The notes beneath the pieces were generated by a model. The model worked only from the letters and a program-made list of their open reading frames with translations, was not told the origin of the DNA and did not search any database. Source: an uncultured Pelagibacteraceae bacterium (lineage in GTDB: Bacteria > Pseudomonadota > Alphaproteobacteria > Pelagibacterales > Pelagibacteraceae). Taken from it: a DNA stretch of 64,000 bases. The stretch covers positions 1 to 64,000 of the forward strand of contig CABYJU010000003.1 of assembly GCA_902519325.1 (NCBI GenBank). The letters run 5' to 3'. Shown here in pieces: positions 8,205 through 15,844 of the stretch. The position numbers and the translations under genes are program-made. How positions within the stretch are numbered: position 1 is the stretch's first letter; each line of letters begins with the position of its first letter.

Positions 8205-9238
8205 AAATCTCAATTTTACTTCCATATAAAGAAAATTTTACCCCTGATTACGCTGGTGCAGTTTCACTTTTTTTAAATGATACAATCAAACTAAGTAAAT
8301 ATAAAAAAAATATCCAAGTATTTGGAAATACTTCATTTAAAAAAAAATTATTAACAAATTATACTAATCTAAAATTTACAAAATTTTTTTTTAGAAGCAG
8401 CAGTAAAGCTTATGTAAAAAAATTTCTTGTTGAAGAAAAATTAAAAAAATCAAATTTAATTGAAATTCATAATAGACCTGAATACATAAACTCTATTTAT
8501 AAGAAAAATAAAAATATTGTTTTATATTTCCACAATAATCCACTTGAAATGAAACTAGCAAAAACATTAAATGACAGAATTAATTTATGCAATAAAACAA
8601 AAAAAATAATTTTTAATAGTAATTGGACTTTGAATCAATTTACTAAAGGTTTAAATAAAAAATATATCACAAACAAACTTGAGGTTATTAATCAATCAAC
8701 GAGTAAAAAAATAATTAATTTTAAAGACAAAAAAAAAATAATTTTATTTGTTGGAAGGTTAAATATTTCCAAAGGTTACGATATATTTGGAGAAGCTATT
8801 ATAAATATTTTAAATAATTACCCGGATTGGAATGCTATTGTTATTGGTGATGAACCTAGAGAGAAGCATGTTTTTAAACATAGAAATTTGAAAATTTTAG
8901 GTTTTCAAAAAAACAATATAGTTACAAAATGGTTTATTAAGTCAGATATTTCTATCGTTTGTCCTAGAAAGAGTGAACCTTTTGGTAGAACAGCTCTTGA
9001 AGCCTCAAGTGCGGGATGTGCTTTAATTATAACAGATAAAGGCGGTCTAAGGGAGGCATCTCCCAAAGCCATGAAATTAAAGACATTAACAGTTAAAAAT
9101 GTTGAAAAATCTATAAAAAAACTAATTAAAAATGAGTCTTTCAAAAAGTCTTTACAAAAAAGGATTTATAAACATTTCTATCTAACTAATAATTATATTT
9201 CAAAAAAAATTGATGGATACAGAGATAAGTTAATTTAA
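8201..9238 (+). CDS. Glycosyltransferase family 4 protein
   Basis: GT-B fold glycosyltransferase of 345 residues, probably acting on a surface polysaccharide or lipid. The C-terminal donor-binding half is clear: ILFVGRLNISKGYDIF near 183-198 and the EPFGRTALEASSAGCALI block near 262-279 with the conserved Glu pair (EX7E). The N-terminal acceptor half has no family-specific motif, so the sugar and acceptor cannot be given. No other polysaccharide gene is adjacent; ugd and galU lie over 50 kb away. It is followed by the convergent recombinase gene after five bases. Confidence 0.87.
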   Translation: MKISILLPYKENFTPDYAGAVSLFLNDTIKLSKYKKNIQVFGNTSFKKKLLTNYTNLKFTKFFFRSSSKAYVKKFLVEEKLKKSNLIEIHNRPEYINSIYKKNKNIVLYFHNNPLEMKLAKTLNDRINLCNKTKKIIFNSNWTLNQFTKGLNKKYITNKLEVINQSTSKKIINFKDKKKIILFVGRLNISKGYDIFGEAIINILNNYPDWNAIVIGDEPREKHVFKHRNLKILGFQKNNIVTKWFIKSDISIVCPRKSEPFGRTALEASSAGCALIITDKGGLREASPKAMKLKTLTVKNVEKSIKKLIKNESFKKSLQKRIYKHFYLTNNYISKKIDGYRDKLI

Positions 9239-9243
9239 GATTA

Positions 9244-10197
9244 TTATATTTTAATTTTATTTAATGCATTATTTTTAAATATATTTGCTTCTCTAATATA
9301 TCTTCTTACCATTTGTGTTGTTTTATGACCTGTCATAGCCATTATGCTTCTCTCATCAGCGCCAGAATCAGCAGCTACTGTAGCAAAACCCGACCTTAAA
9401 CTATGACCTGCAAAATTTTTGTTTTCGATGCCTGCTAACTTTAAATACTCTTTCATTAATAAAACTACAGATTGGTCAGTTAATCTTTTGTTTGTTAATG
9501 ATAAACCTTTAGAAAATCTTCTAAAAATAGGTCCAGACTTAATTTTAGAAATTTCTAACCATTTTTTTAGATTTGTAACAGGACAGTAAATTTCATTTTC
9601 GAAGTAGGGCAGTCCTTTAGTCATTCCTTCTCCGAATTGGTCAGTTTTTGATCTTTTAACAGTGATTTTTAAACCGTCAGGAACAAATTCTAAATCCTCA
9701 CAATCAATTGAAATGATCTCGGTTCTTCTAAAACCTCCTCCAAAGCCAATTAAGATTATTGATTTATCTCTAAGTTTTTTTATTTCCTCAGTTTTTTGTT
9801 CATTTATTACATTAATAATTGATTTTAAATGATTGATTAATATAGGTTTTTTACCTTTTTGAATACTTCCTTTGACCCTTCTAATTCCCATTAAATTTTC
9901 AACGATGATTGGATGTTTTGTGTCAAGATAATGCCCTTTTAGCCTATGAACCATGCTTATTGATACTAATCTTCGTCTTAAAGTGCTTATTTTTGAGTTT
10001 TTAGAGAGATGGGTAAGGTATAAGGAAACTATTTTTGGTTCTGTTGGTAGTGAATTTAACCCATGCTTTGCACAAAAAACTCCGAAGTCTTTAAAGTCTG
10101 ATTTATAAGCTCTTAGAGTGTTATTTGACTTTGAGCTTTTAAGGTTATTTAAAGTTGCCTCATGAAGCAATTTTAGGTCTGTTGTCAGTTCATTCAT
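9244..10197 (-). CDS. Tyrosine recombinase / phage-type integrase
   Basis: A 317-residue site-specific recombinase of the XerC/integrase class. Residues 5-95 form the SAM-like DNA-binding domain. The catalytic domain carries the full set: Arg in GFRRTE (157-158), a candidate Lys in KRSKTDQ (181-187), HSLR (H265, R268), H291 in TGHKTT and the nucleophile Y300 in VRRYIREAN. All residues needed for activity are present. The start ATG is followed upstream by a 15-bp inverted repeat with a 7-base centre, which may be its target or operator. Whether it is a resident recombinase or a relic of an integrated element cannot be told from this window. Confidence 0.93.
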   Translation of the reverse strand: MNELTTDLKLLHEATLNNLKSSKSNNTLRAYKSDFKDFGVFCAKHGLNSLPTEPKIVSLYLTHLSKNSKISTLRRRLVSISMVHRLKGHYLDTKHPIIVENLMGIRRVKGSIQKGKKPILINHLKSIINVINEQKTEEIKKLRDKSIILIGFGGGFRRTEIISIDCEDLEFVPDGLKITVKRSKTDQFGEGMTKGLPYFENEIYCPVTNLKKWLEISKIKSGPIFRRFSKGLSLTNKRLTDQSVVLLMKEYLKLAGIENKNFAGHSLRSGFATVAADSGADERSIMAMTGHKTTQMVRRYIREANIFKNNALNKIKI

Positions 10198-10199
10198 AT

Positions 10200-10236
10200 T
10201 ATTACTATTGATAACAATTAATTATCATTAGTAATA
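10200..10236. promoter_or_regulatory. 37-bp inverted repeat at the recombinase start
   Basis: Arms of 15 bases at 10200-10214 and 10222-10236 are reverse complements at 14 of 15 positions and flank a 7-base centre, CAATTAA. The inner halves read TTGATAA and TTATCA. The site sits three bases upstream of the recombinase ATG, in the short region shared with the divergent small membrane protein. Inverted arms around a 6-8 base centre are the layout of a tyrosine-recombinase core site; it could equally be an operator for autoregulation. Confidence 0.6.
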
Positions 10237-10278
10237 TATCAAGTGAATTTAAATGTCAAATGAATTAAAACAAAGTTT

Positions 10279-10458
10279 ATGACTATAGATGGAGAAATTC
10301 CTACAAGCTATTTTTTAATAATATCTTTAGGATTAACTATACTGAGTTATTTGGTTTACAAAAAAAATGGAAAATCACTAGAAGTATATTTCTTATCTGT
10401 TTTAACAATAATTTTCTATTTATCTTATTTTATTCTAATTTTCGTTGGTCCTAGATAG
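10279..10458 (+). CDS. Small two-helix membrane protein, unknown function
   Basis: An ATG-started frame of 59 codons ending in TAG. It predicts two membrane helices, near residues 11-27 (YFLIISLGLTILSYLVY) and 37-56 (VYFLSVLTIIFYLSYFILIF), joined by a short basic loop (KKNGKS). I do not recognise a family. A nine-codon frame beginning with ATG at 10253 ends in TGA overlapping this start (ATGA), which could couple translation. It is divergent from the recombinase across the palindrome and lies before the structured RNA. A chance frame of this length is possible at this base composition, but the well-spaced hydrophobic segments favour a real gene. Confidence 0.5.
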   Translation: MTIDGEIPTSYFLIISLGLTILSYLVYKKNGKSLEVYFLSVLTIIFYLSYFILIFVGPR

Positions 10459-10540
10459 TTTGTTAACGCTATTCACAGCTGTTAAAAACCCTTAATAATC
10501 AACTATAAAGTGATACTAATCATATTTGCACTATGATAAT

Positions 10541-10740
10541 CTCTTAAATGAATTAAGAGGCAACTCTTAACTGACCATCTGGGGAAAAATCGAGAGATTC
10601 AAGCCCAGAGGGCAGAAAACCACGCAGAGTAGCGCTAAAATTGCGGGGTGGAAGGCATGGCGGTAGCGCATACAACGACGTGCCAAAAAACTACTGATCT
10701 TTGTACCTGAAAAGGTGCAGAGATACAGGGTTTTTTTTTT
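10541..10740 (+). ncRNA. Candidate structured RNA of unknown family, ending in a hairpin and ten T
   Basis: By my count 10571-10690 is about 52% G+C, against about 30% around it. Hairpins follow one another: 10553-10559 with 10564-10570 around GCAA; 10578-10583 with 10604-10609, enclosing a GAGA-capped stem at 10588-10599; 10620-10626 with 10642-10651 (one GGG bulge); 10654-10659 with 10679-10684; and a 12-bp stem 10697-10708 with 10713-10724 capped by GAAA. ACAGGG and ten T at 10731-10740 follow. I looked for hallmarks of RNase P RNA, SRP RNA, tmRNA and common riboswitches and found none; 6S RNA cannot be excluded. It could be a free RNA or a leader of the gene that starts at 10741. Confidence 0.6.
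10697..10740 (+). terminator. Hairpin with GAAA loop followed by ten T
   Basis: Twelve uninterrupted pairs, two of them G-T, form between 10697-10708 and 10713-10724. The T run begins six bases after the stem rather than immediately, which is looser than a classical intrinsic terminator. The alkyltransferase ATG directly follows the T run, so termination here would silence that gene and readthrough would express it. Confidence 0.5.
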
Positions 10741-11016
10741 ATGATCCTTAAAGGAACTAAATTTCAAATTAAAGTTTGGAAATACCTAAAAACAATCAAA
10801 AAAGGTAGTGTTTTAACCTATTCTGACGTCGCAAAGGGTATTAATAAGCCAAAAGCTGTTAGAGCTGTAGCTAATGCTATTGGAAAAAATCCATATGCTC
10901 CTAAAATACCATGCCATAGAGTAATAAGGTCTGATGGGTCTCTCGGAGGATATTCAGGAAAAGGTGGTATAAAAACCAAGAAAAAACTGCTCAAATCTGA
11001 GGGTATTTTGCTCTAA
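10741..11016 (+). CDS. Methylated-DNA--protein-cysteine methyltransferase (MGMT catalytic domain)
   Basis: Suicide alkyltransferase domain of 91 residues that would transfer alkyl groups from O6-alkylguanine in DNA to its own cysteine. The active site is PCHR with C58; the TYSDVAKGINKPKAVRAVANAIGKNP winged-helix segment precedes it (given as 26 residues in two adjoining parts: TYSDVAKGINKPK, then AVRAVANAIGKNP). Alkyltransferase-like proteins have Trp in place of the Cys, so this one should be catalytic. It lacks the N-terminal domain of Ada/Ogt. The ATG lies immediately after a T10 run with no ribosome binding site; an in-frame TGA at 10708 rules out a longer start. Confidence 0.88.
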   Translation: MILKGTKFQIKVWKYLKTIKKGSVLTYSDVAKGINKPKAVRAVANAIGKNPYAPKIPCHRVIRSDGSLGGYSGKGGIKTKKKLLKSEGILL

Positions 11017-11546
11017 AAGTTAGAAATACCAACGTTTTTTTAAAATTTAACAACATTTAGTATTACAATTTTAAATTCCCCTATTGGTTGCAGCTTCTAA
11101 AATGAAATCTTTAAATTAGGCCTATATTTGGGGCATTAAACGCTATATTCATAAATTGCATTACTTCGGTAGTTATTTAGAAAATTATTATTTTTTGGTA
11201 TATTTATATCAATTAATATTAAGAAATTCCCATATCAAAAGAAACTAAGTTTTTATTATCAATAGATTTGTTCTAAAAATTCATCATAATTGTTAATTTT
11301 ATTGAATATTGTCCCCTATCTCATAATCTAATTTCATTATCTATTTTTATAATTCAAATAACCCTATATTTATTGATTATTTTTAATTACCAGGACATAT
11401 CTAATTGACAAATTTTATAATTTTTATTCCATTATTTTATATTTAATACATATTAATTATTGTTGAGATATTATATAAATTATAATAAATACAATAGTTT
11501 ACATACATTAATTAAAGTATTGTATTAATATATAGTACATATATAT
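11017..11546. other. 530-bp region with no recognisable gene
   Basis: Very A+T-rich sequence with stops in all frames. I see no tRNA, no convincing promoter and no repeat matching the recombinase palindrome or the 3' end of tRNA-Glu. It separates the alkyltransferase from the 3' end of the convergent EamA gene. In a window where gaps are usually under 50 bases this is the longest empty stretch, and may be the decayed remains of former genes. Confidence 0.6.
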
Positions 11547-12395
11547 TTACTTATATTTATGATAATATTCCCTTTTAAAAACATATAATCCTGACGAAAC
11601 GATTATGAAAAGTCCAATAAAAGTATATTTATCAGGAAAATCCGAAAACACATAATACCCTAAAATAAGGTTAGTAATTATCTCGAAATAACCAAATGGT
11701 GCTAATTTTGAAGCATCAGCGTAACGAAGAGACAAAATGATTAATATATGGCCTAAACAGGCAAATATACCCATCAGAGCCATCCAAGACCATTGTATTG
11801 TAGTAGGATTAATCCAAACAACAGGAACAAAAAAAGATGCGATAATGACCCCTACTACGCCTGTAATCAGCAATGTGAGTAAAGGACTATCTGTTGAATG
11901 TAATTTTCGAGTTATTATTAGATAAAAGCCGTAAAAACAGCCTGTTCCAACAGCTGCTAAACTAGCAAGATTAATCTCTATAATTCCAGGTCTTATAACA
12001 ACTAAAATACCAAAAAAACCGACTAATACAGCAGTCCACCGTCTATATCCGACTTTTTCTTTAAGTAAAAATGGAGAAAGAGCAGTTGTGACCAATGGAG
12101 CAACGAATGCCAATGTTAACGCTTTTGCCATTGAGATTACAGAAATGGAGTAAAAAAAACATATATTTGCAAAAAATAAAGACAAACCTCTAATTATTTG
12201 TAATTTGATATTTTGAGAAAACTTCAATTGCTCCTTATAAAATAAAAACATAAAAAAAGTTGTGAATACAACTGTAAAAAAATATCTAGCCCACGTTATT
12301 TGAAAAAAAGATAAATCCGAAGATAAGTATTTAGCAACGGCATCCATAAATGGCAAAACCATCCATGCGGATAAATTTAAAAATATTGCTTTCAT
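11547..12395 (-). CDS. EamA/DMT-family transporter
   Basis: A 282-residue membrane protein with about ten hydrophobic segments arranged as two EamA repeats. Family cues are YLSSDLSFFQITWARYFF at the start of the first repeat, the AFVAPLVTTALSPFLLKEKVGYR segment (here split as AFVAPLVTTALSPFLL and KEKVGYR) and the second-repeat YADASKLAPFGYFEIITNLI with GYYVFSDFPD. Such proteins export amino acids, nucleosides or other metabolites; the substrate is unknown. It abuts the AEC transporter gene with no gap, so the two are probably co-transcribed. Confidence 0.85.
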   Translation of the reverse strand: MKAIFLNLSAWMVLPFMDAVAKYLSSDLSFFQITWARYFFTVVFTTFFMFLFYKEQLKFSQNIKLQIIRGLSLFFANICFFYSISVISMAKALTLAFVAPLVTTALSPFLLKEKVGYRRWTAVLVGFFGILVVIRPGIIEINLASLAAVGTGCFYGFYLIITRKLHSTDSPLLTLLITGVVGVIIASFFVPVVWINPTTIQWSWMALMGIFACLGHILIILSLRYADASKLAPFGYFEIITNLILGYYVFSDFPDKYTFIGLFIIVSSGLYVFKREYYHKYK

Positions 12396-13295
12396 TTAAG
12401 CAAAATATTTAAGAGCGATAAATACTGTTATTGGCACTGTAACCAATGACATTAAAGTAGAAACAACAATTGTGCTGGAAATATTATCTACATTTTTTTT
12501 TGGTGAATACATTGAAGCAACCAAATAACAAAGTATTGCACTAGGCATAGAAGATTGAATTAGTAAAACTCCAGCTGCAAAACCAGATAAATTAAAAAAT
12601 TTTATAATAAAAAAACCAACAATTGGACCAAGAATTACTCTACCTATAGACGTAATGATCGAGTCTCTCAAAGAAAATACTTTCATTTGAGTTAAGGCAA
12701 TACCTAAAGACATTAAAATCATAACAATCATAGCATAAGACAAAAGCATTGTTGTATTAATCACAAAAACCGGCATTTCTTTGCCGTAGTATAAAAAGAT
12801 AACGGTCAAAATAATTGTATAGAAAGAAGGACTTTTTACGATTATTGAAAAATCAAATTTTCGTTTTGCAAGAAATATATTAGCAGTAAAATGTAAAAGT
12901 ATTACCAATGATGATATAGCTGCAGCTACGCCCATTCCCAATTTACCATATGCAAAAAGACATATTGGTATACCCATATTGCCTGTATTAGGTAAAAAAA
13001 AAGTAGGTAATTCTCTGATATAATCTTTTTTCATAAGAATTAAAAAAACAAGACCGATTAAAGCAAATGATGAGAGTAATATTAATGCGTAAATAAAATA
13101 TTCTGCAAATATATCAAATGTGACACCTGTAGATGTAAGAGAGAAAATTACTAAAGCTGGAGTTCCAAAATTTCCAGCATAAGATGTTATAAACGAAGTA
13201 TCAAAATTTGGATTTTTTTTCCCTAATAAAAAACCAATTCCAACAATAAAAAATACAGGGAATAGAACTTCAAAGAGCTTTAAATAAAGTTCCAT
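12396..13295 (-). CDS. AEC-family transporter (auxin efflux carrier type)
   Basis: A membrane protein of 299 residues with about ten hydrophobic helices. It begins LFPVFFIVGIGFLLGKK, shows the FLPNTGNMGIPICLFAYG helix-break motif near residues 99-115 typical of the AEC family, and ends with the SSMPSAILCYLVASMY block. Bacterial members carry organic acids or are uncharacterised. The start overlaps the hom stop by one base, placing it downstream of hom in the leftward operon. Substrate not predictable. Confidence 0.86.
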   Translation of the reverse strand: MELYLKLFEVLFPVFFIVGIGFLLGKKNPNFDTSFITSYAGNFGTPALVIFSLTSTGVTFDIFAEYFIYALILLSSFALIGLVFLILMKKDYIRELPTFFLPNTGNMGIPICLFAYGKLGMGVAAAISSLVILLHFTANIFLAKRKFDFSIIVKSPSFYTIILTVIFLYYGKEMPVFVINTTMLLSYAMIVMILMSLGIALTQMKVFSLRDSIITSIGRVILGPIVGFFIIKFFNLSGFAAGVLLIQSSMPSAILCYLVASMYSPKKNVDNISSTIVVSTLMSLVTVPITVFIALKYFA

Positions 13296-14584
13296 TAAAA
13301 AAGTCTTAATAATACAGGGTTTTTAATAATATTTAAATTTGATTTAAAAGATTTAATACATTTCTGATAATCCTTTTCCAAAGATTTGTGAGTTATAATC
13401 ACAATAGAAGCAGTTTTATTTTTATTATTTGGTATTTGTATTAATCTTTGAACGGATATTTTGTGTTTAGCAAATTTTTTTGTGATTTCAGATAGAACAC
13501 CCGGTTTATCTTTAACTTCAAGCCTAATATATAAAGCATTTGAATAATTATCAGTATTATATATTGAAGGAGATTTTCTTTTATTATCAGAAATCCCAAA
13601 AGGGTATTTGATATTTCCACGTAAAATTGACAAAAGATCAGACATTAAAGCAGATGATGTTGGACCAGGTCCAGCACCTTCTCCTTGCAAAATACTCTCC
13701 CCTACTGGATTACCTTCAATTATAACAGCATTCATAACACCATTAACATTTGCGATGTAAGTATTTTTTTTAATTAAACACGGATGAACTCTTTCAAATA
13801 ATTTATTATTAACAATTTCTGTTATTCCTAATAATTTAATTTTATAATTTAATTGATTTGCAATTTCTAAATCCTTGTATTCTATATTTTCAATACCCTC
13901 CATTAAACATTTTGAATTTGATACTTTATTATTAAATGCCAAAGCAGAAAGAATTTTAACTTTAGCTAAAGCATCGTAACCATTTAAATCTAATTTTGGA
14001 TTACCTGGTTCAGCATAACCTAATAGTTGAGCTTTTTTTAATACAGTTGAAAAGCCAGACTTAGTTTCTTCCATTTCAGATAATATATAATTACAAGTGC
14101 CATTTAATATTCCATATACTTTACTTATCTTATTAGTTGCTAGTCCTTCTTTAATAGTTCTTAATATAGGGATGCCACCTCCTACTGACGCTTCAAATTC
14201 TAAATTAACTTTATTTTTTTCAGCAAGTTTAGAAAGGTTATTACCATGTTTAGAAATTAATGCCTTGTTAGGAGTTACAACATGAATTTTATTCTTAAGT
14301 GCAAATTCAACAATTTTTTTTGATATACCATCAGATTGACCAATTGCTTCAATTAAAATATCAATTTTATTATTTTTAAAAATTTTATAGGGATCTTTAT
14401 AAAATATTTTCTTATTAATTCTAAATTTTCTTTTTTTATTAATATTTTTAGCTGAAATTGCAGAAACAGAGATAATTTTTCCAGTTTTTTTTAGAATATC
14501 TTTTTTTTTTGTATTTAATTCGTTATAGAGATAATTACCAATCTGCCCTAATCCAACAATTGCTATATTAAGCTTTTTAGTCAT
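13295..14584 (-). CDS. hom: Homoserine dehydrogenase
   Basis: NAD(P)-dependent reduction of aspartate semialdehyde to homoserine, the branch point to threonine and methionine. Residues 5-18 hold the Rossmann motif IAIVGLGQIGNYLY. The catalytic core shows EASVGGGIPILRTI, GILNGTCNYIL and the ALAKVKILSALAFN block. A C-terminal ACT domain starts at about residue 350 (LEVKDKPGVLSEITKKF), which in relatives mediates feedback inhibition by threonine. At 429 residues it is normal. Homoserine from this enzyme is the precursor for the metY product nearby. Confidence 0.95.
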   Translation of the reverse strand: MTKKLNIAIVGLGQIGNYLYNELNTKKKDILKKTGKIISVSAISAKNINKKRKFRINKKIFYKDPYKIFKNNKIDILIEAIGQSDGISKKIVEFALKNKIHVVTPNKALISKHGNNLSKLAEKNKVNLEFEASVGGGIPILRTIKEGLATNKISKVYGILNGTCNYILSEMEETKSGFSTVLKKAQLLGYAEPGNPKLDLNGYDALAKVKILSALAFNNKVSNSKCLMEGIENIEYKDLEIANQLNYKIKLLGITEIVNNKLFERVHPCLIKKNTYIANVNGVMNAVIIEGNPVGESILQGEGAGPGPTSSALMSDLLSILRGNIKYPFGISDNKRKSPSIYNTDNYSNALYIRLEVKDKPGVLSEITKKFAKHKISVQRLIQIPNNKNKTASIVIITHKSLEKDYQKCIKSFKSNLNIIKNPVLLRLF

Positions 14585-14585
14585 A

Positions 14586-14789
14586 TCAATTATCTAAACT
14601 TGGAAAACTACTATTTTTTCCATAATTAATAATTTTATTTTTAAAATCTTCAAAAGAAATATTTTTATCAATGTCTAAATTTGGCTTTTGAACTATATCA
14701 TCATTTTTTTTCTTTAAAAAAGAACCAAAGTTTTGATTAGAGCAATTATTAAAAAATAAAAAAATTAATAATATTGTCAGTATTCTCAT
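14586..14789 (-). CDS. Small predicted lipoprotein
   Basis: A 67-residue protein with a type II signal peptide: a short hydrophobic run (ILTILLIFLFF) followed by NNCSNQ, where the Cys would be lipidated. The remainder is Lys/Asn/Asp-rich with a possible short helix (FEDFKNKIINYG). I do not recognise a family. I choose the ATG that overlaps the argC stop by one base rather than the TTG before it. It lies between argC and hom with no free space, so it is probably translated as part of that operon. An envelope role is inference from the signal alone. Confidence 0.6.
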   Translation of the reverse strand: MRILTILLIFLFFNNCSNQNFGSFLKKKNDDIVQKPNLDIDKNISFEDFKNKIINYGKNSSFPSLDN

Positions 14790-15811
14790 CAATTTAATCC
14801 TTCGTCAGACTTATATCTAAATAAAATATTCATATTTTGAACAGCTTGTCCACTACCACCCTTAATCAAATTATCTATTGCTGACAATATAATAATTTTA
14901 TTCTTATATTTGCTCTCACACACAGAAATATGACAGTTATTTGTGTTTATTACTTCATTAGTTCCTAAAAATGTATTTGGTTTCAAAATTTTAATAAATT
15001 TATTATTTTTGTAATATTTTTTTAGAAAAGAATAAATTTTTTCAAGAGAATCATTTCTTTTAAGATCTAAATACATAGTAGTTAATATTCCTCTAAACAT
15101 TGGTGATAGATGAGGTGTAAATTGAAATTTTACCTTTTTGCCAGTTTTTATTTTTAGTTCCTGATCAATTTCTGAATTGTGTCTGTGAAACGCTAAACCA
15201 TAAGCACTCAATGTCTCATTTAAAAATTTGTTGTTATATTTTTTATGAATATTTCTGCCTGCACCTGAATAACCAGATTTAGAATCAATTATGATATTGT
15301 TTGATTTAACAATATTTTTATTAATTAACGGTACTAGGGGTAATAAAATTGATGTTGGATAACAGCCTGGACAGGAAATTATCTTATATTTTTTAATGTT
15401 CTGATTATTTAACTCAGGTAAAGAATAAATACTTTTTTTGATTAATTTAGGAGCATTGTGTTTTATTTTATACCATTTAAAATAATCATTGGCTGATTTA
15501 AGTCTAAAATCTGCCGCTAAATCAATTAAAATATTTTTATTATTTAAATTTTTTGAAATTTTTTGAGCCTCTCCATTAGGTAATGCAGTAAATATAACAT
15601 CAACATTTTTTAATAACTCTTTATTAAATTTAACAATATTTGGTAGTTTATATTTATTGAAGTATTTATCATAAGAGCTAATTTTTTTACCTACAGAAGT
15701 ATCACCACAAAGATATTTAATTTTAACTCTTTTATGTTTTGTTAATAATTTAACTAATTGAATACCTATGTATCCAGTAGCTCCTGCAACTAAAGCATTA
15801 ATCTTAGACAT
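14789..15811 (-). CDS. argC: N-acetyl-gamma-glutamyl-phosphate reductase
   Basis: Arginine synthesis enzyme reducing N-acetylglutamyl phosphate to the semialdehyde with NADPH. Residues 8-19 are the nucleotide-binding GATGYIGIQLVK. The active-site Cys lies in ISCPGCYPTS near residue 149, and later blocks include DSKSGYSGAGR and FTPHLSPMFRGILTT. The 340-residue length is usual. It follows rpsI and rplM at a short distance, an arrangement common in alphaproteobacteria (rplM-rpsI-argC). Confidence 0.95.
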   Translation of the reverse strand: MSKINALVAGATGYIGIQLVKLLTKHKRVKIKYLCGDTSVGKKISSYDKYFNKYKLPNIVKFNKELLKNVDVIFTALPNGEAQKISKNLNNKNILIDLAADFRLKSANDYFKWYKIKHNAPKLIKKSIYSLPELNNQNIKKYKIISCPGCYPTSILLPLVPLINKNIVKSNNIIIDSKSGYSGAGRNIHKKYNNKFLNETLSAYGLAFHRHNSEIDQELKIKTGKKVKFQFTPHLSPMFRGILTTMYLDLKRNDSLEKIYSFLKKYYKNNKFIKILKPNTFLGTNEVINTNNCHISVCESKYKNKIIILSAIDNLIKGGSGQAVQNMNILFRYKSDEGLN

Positions 15812-15844
15812 ATTGTAATATAACAGTTGTTTAATAAAATGATA

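Noticed and set aside
7937-10200. tRNA-Glu as the attachment site of an island holding the recombinase
   Set aside because: I found no repeat of the tRNA 3' end further along, and the genes between them look chromosomal.
10571-10740. Possible tmRNA (a short frame AYNDVPKNY is present)
   Set aside because: The frame does not end in a hydrophobic tag, there is no T arm or CCA end, and neither one-piece nor permuted tmRNA landmarks are visible.
10567-10767. 66-codon frame on the minus strand over the structured RNA
   Set aside because: It lies across GC-rich hairpins, runs into the alkyltransferase start, and has no family match or sensible composition; the RNA explains the base composition better.
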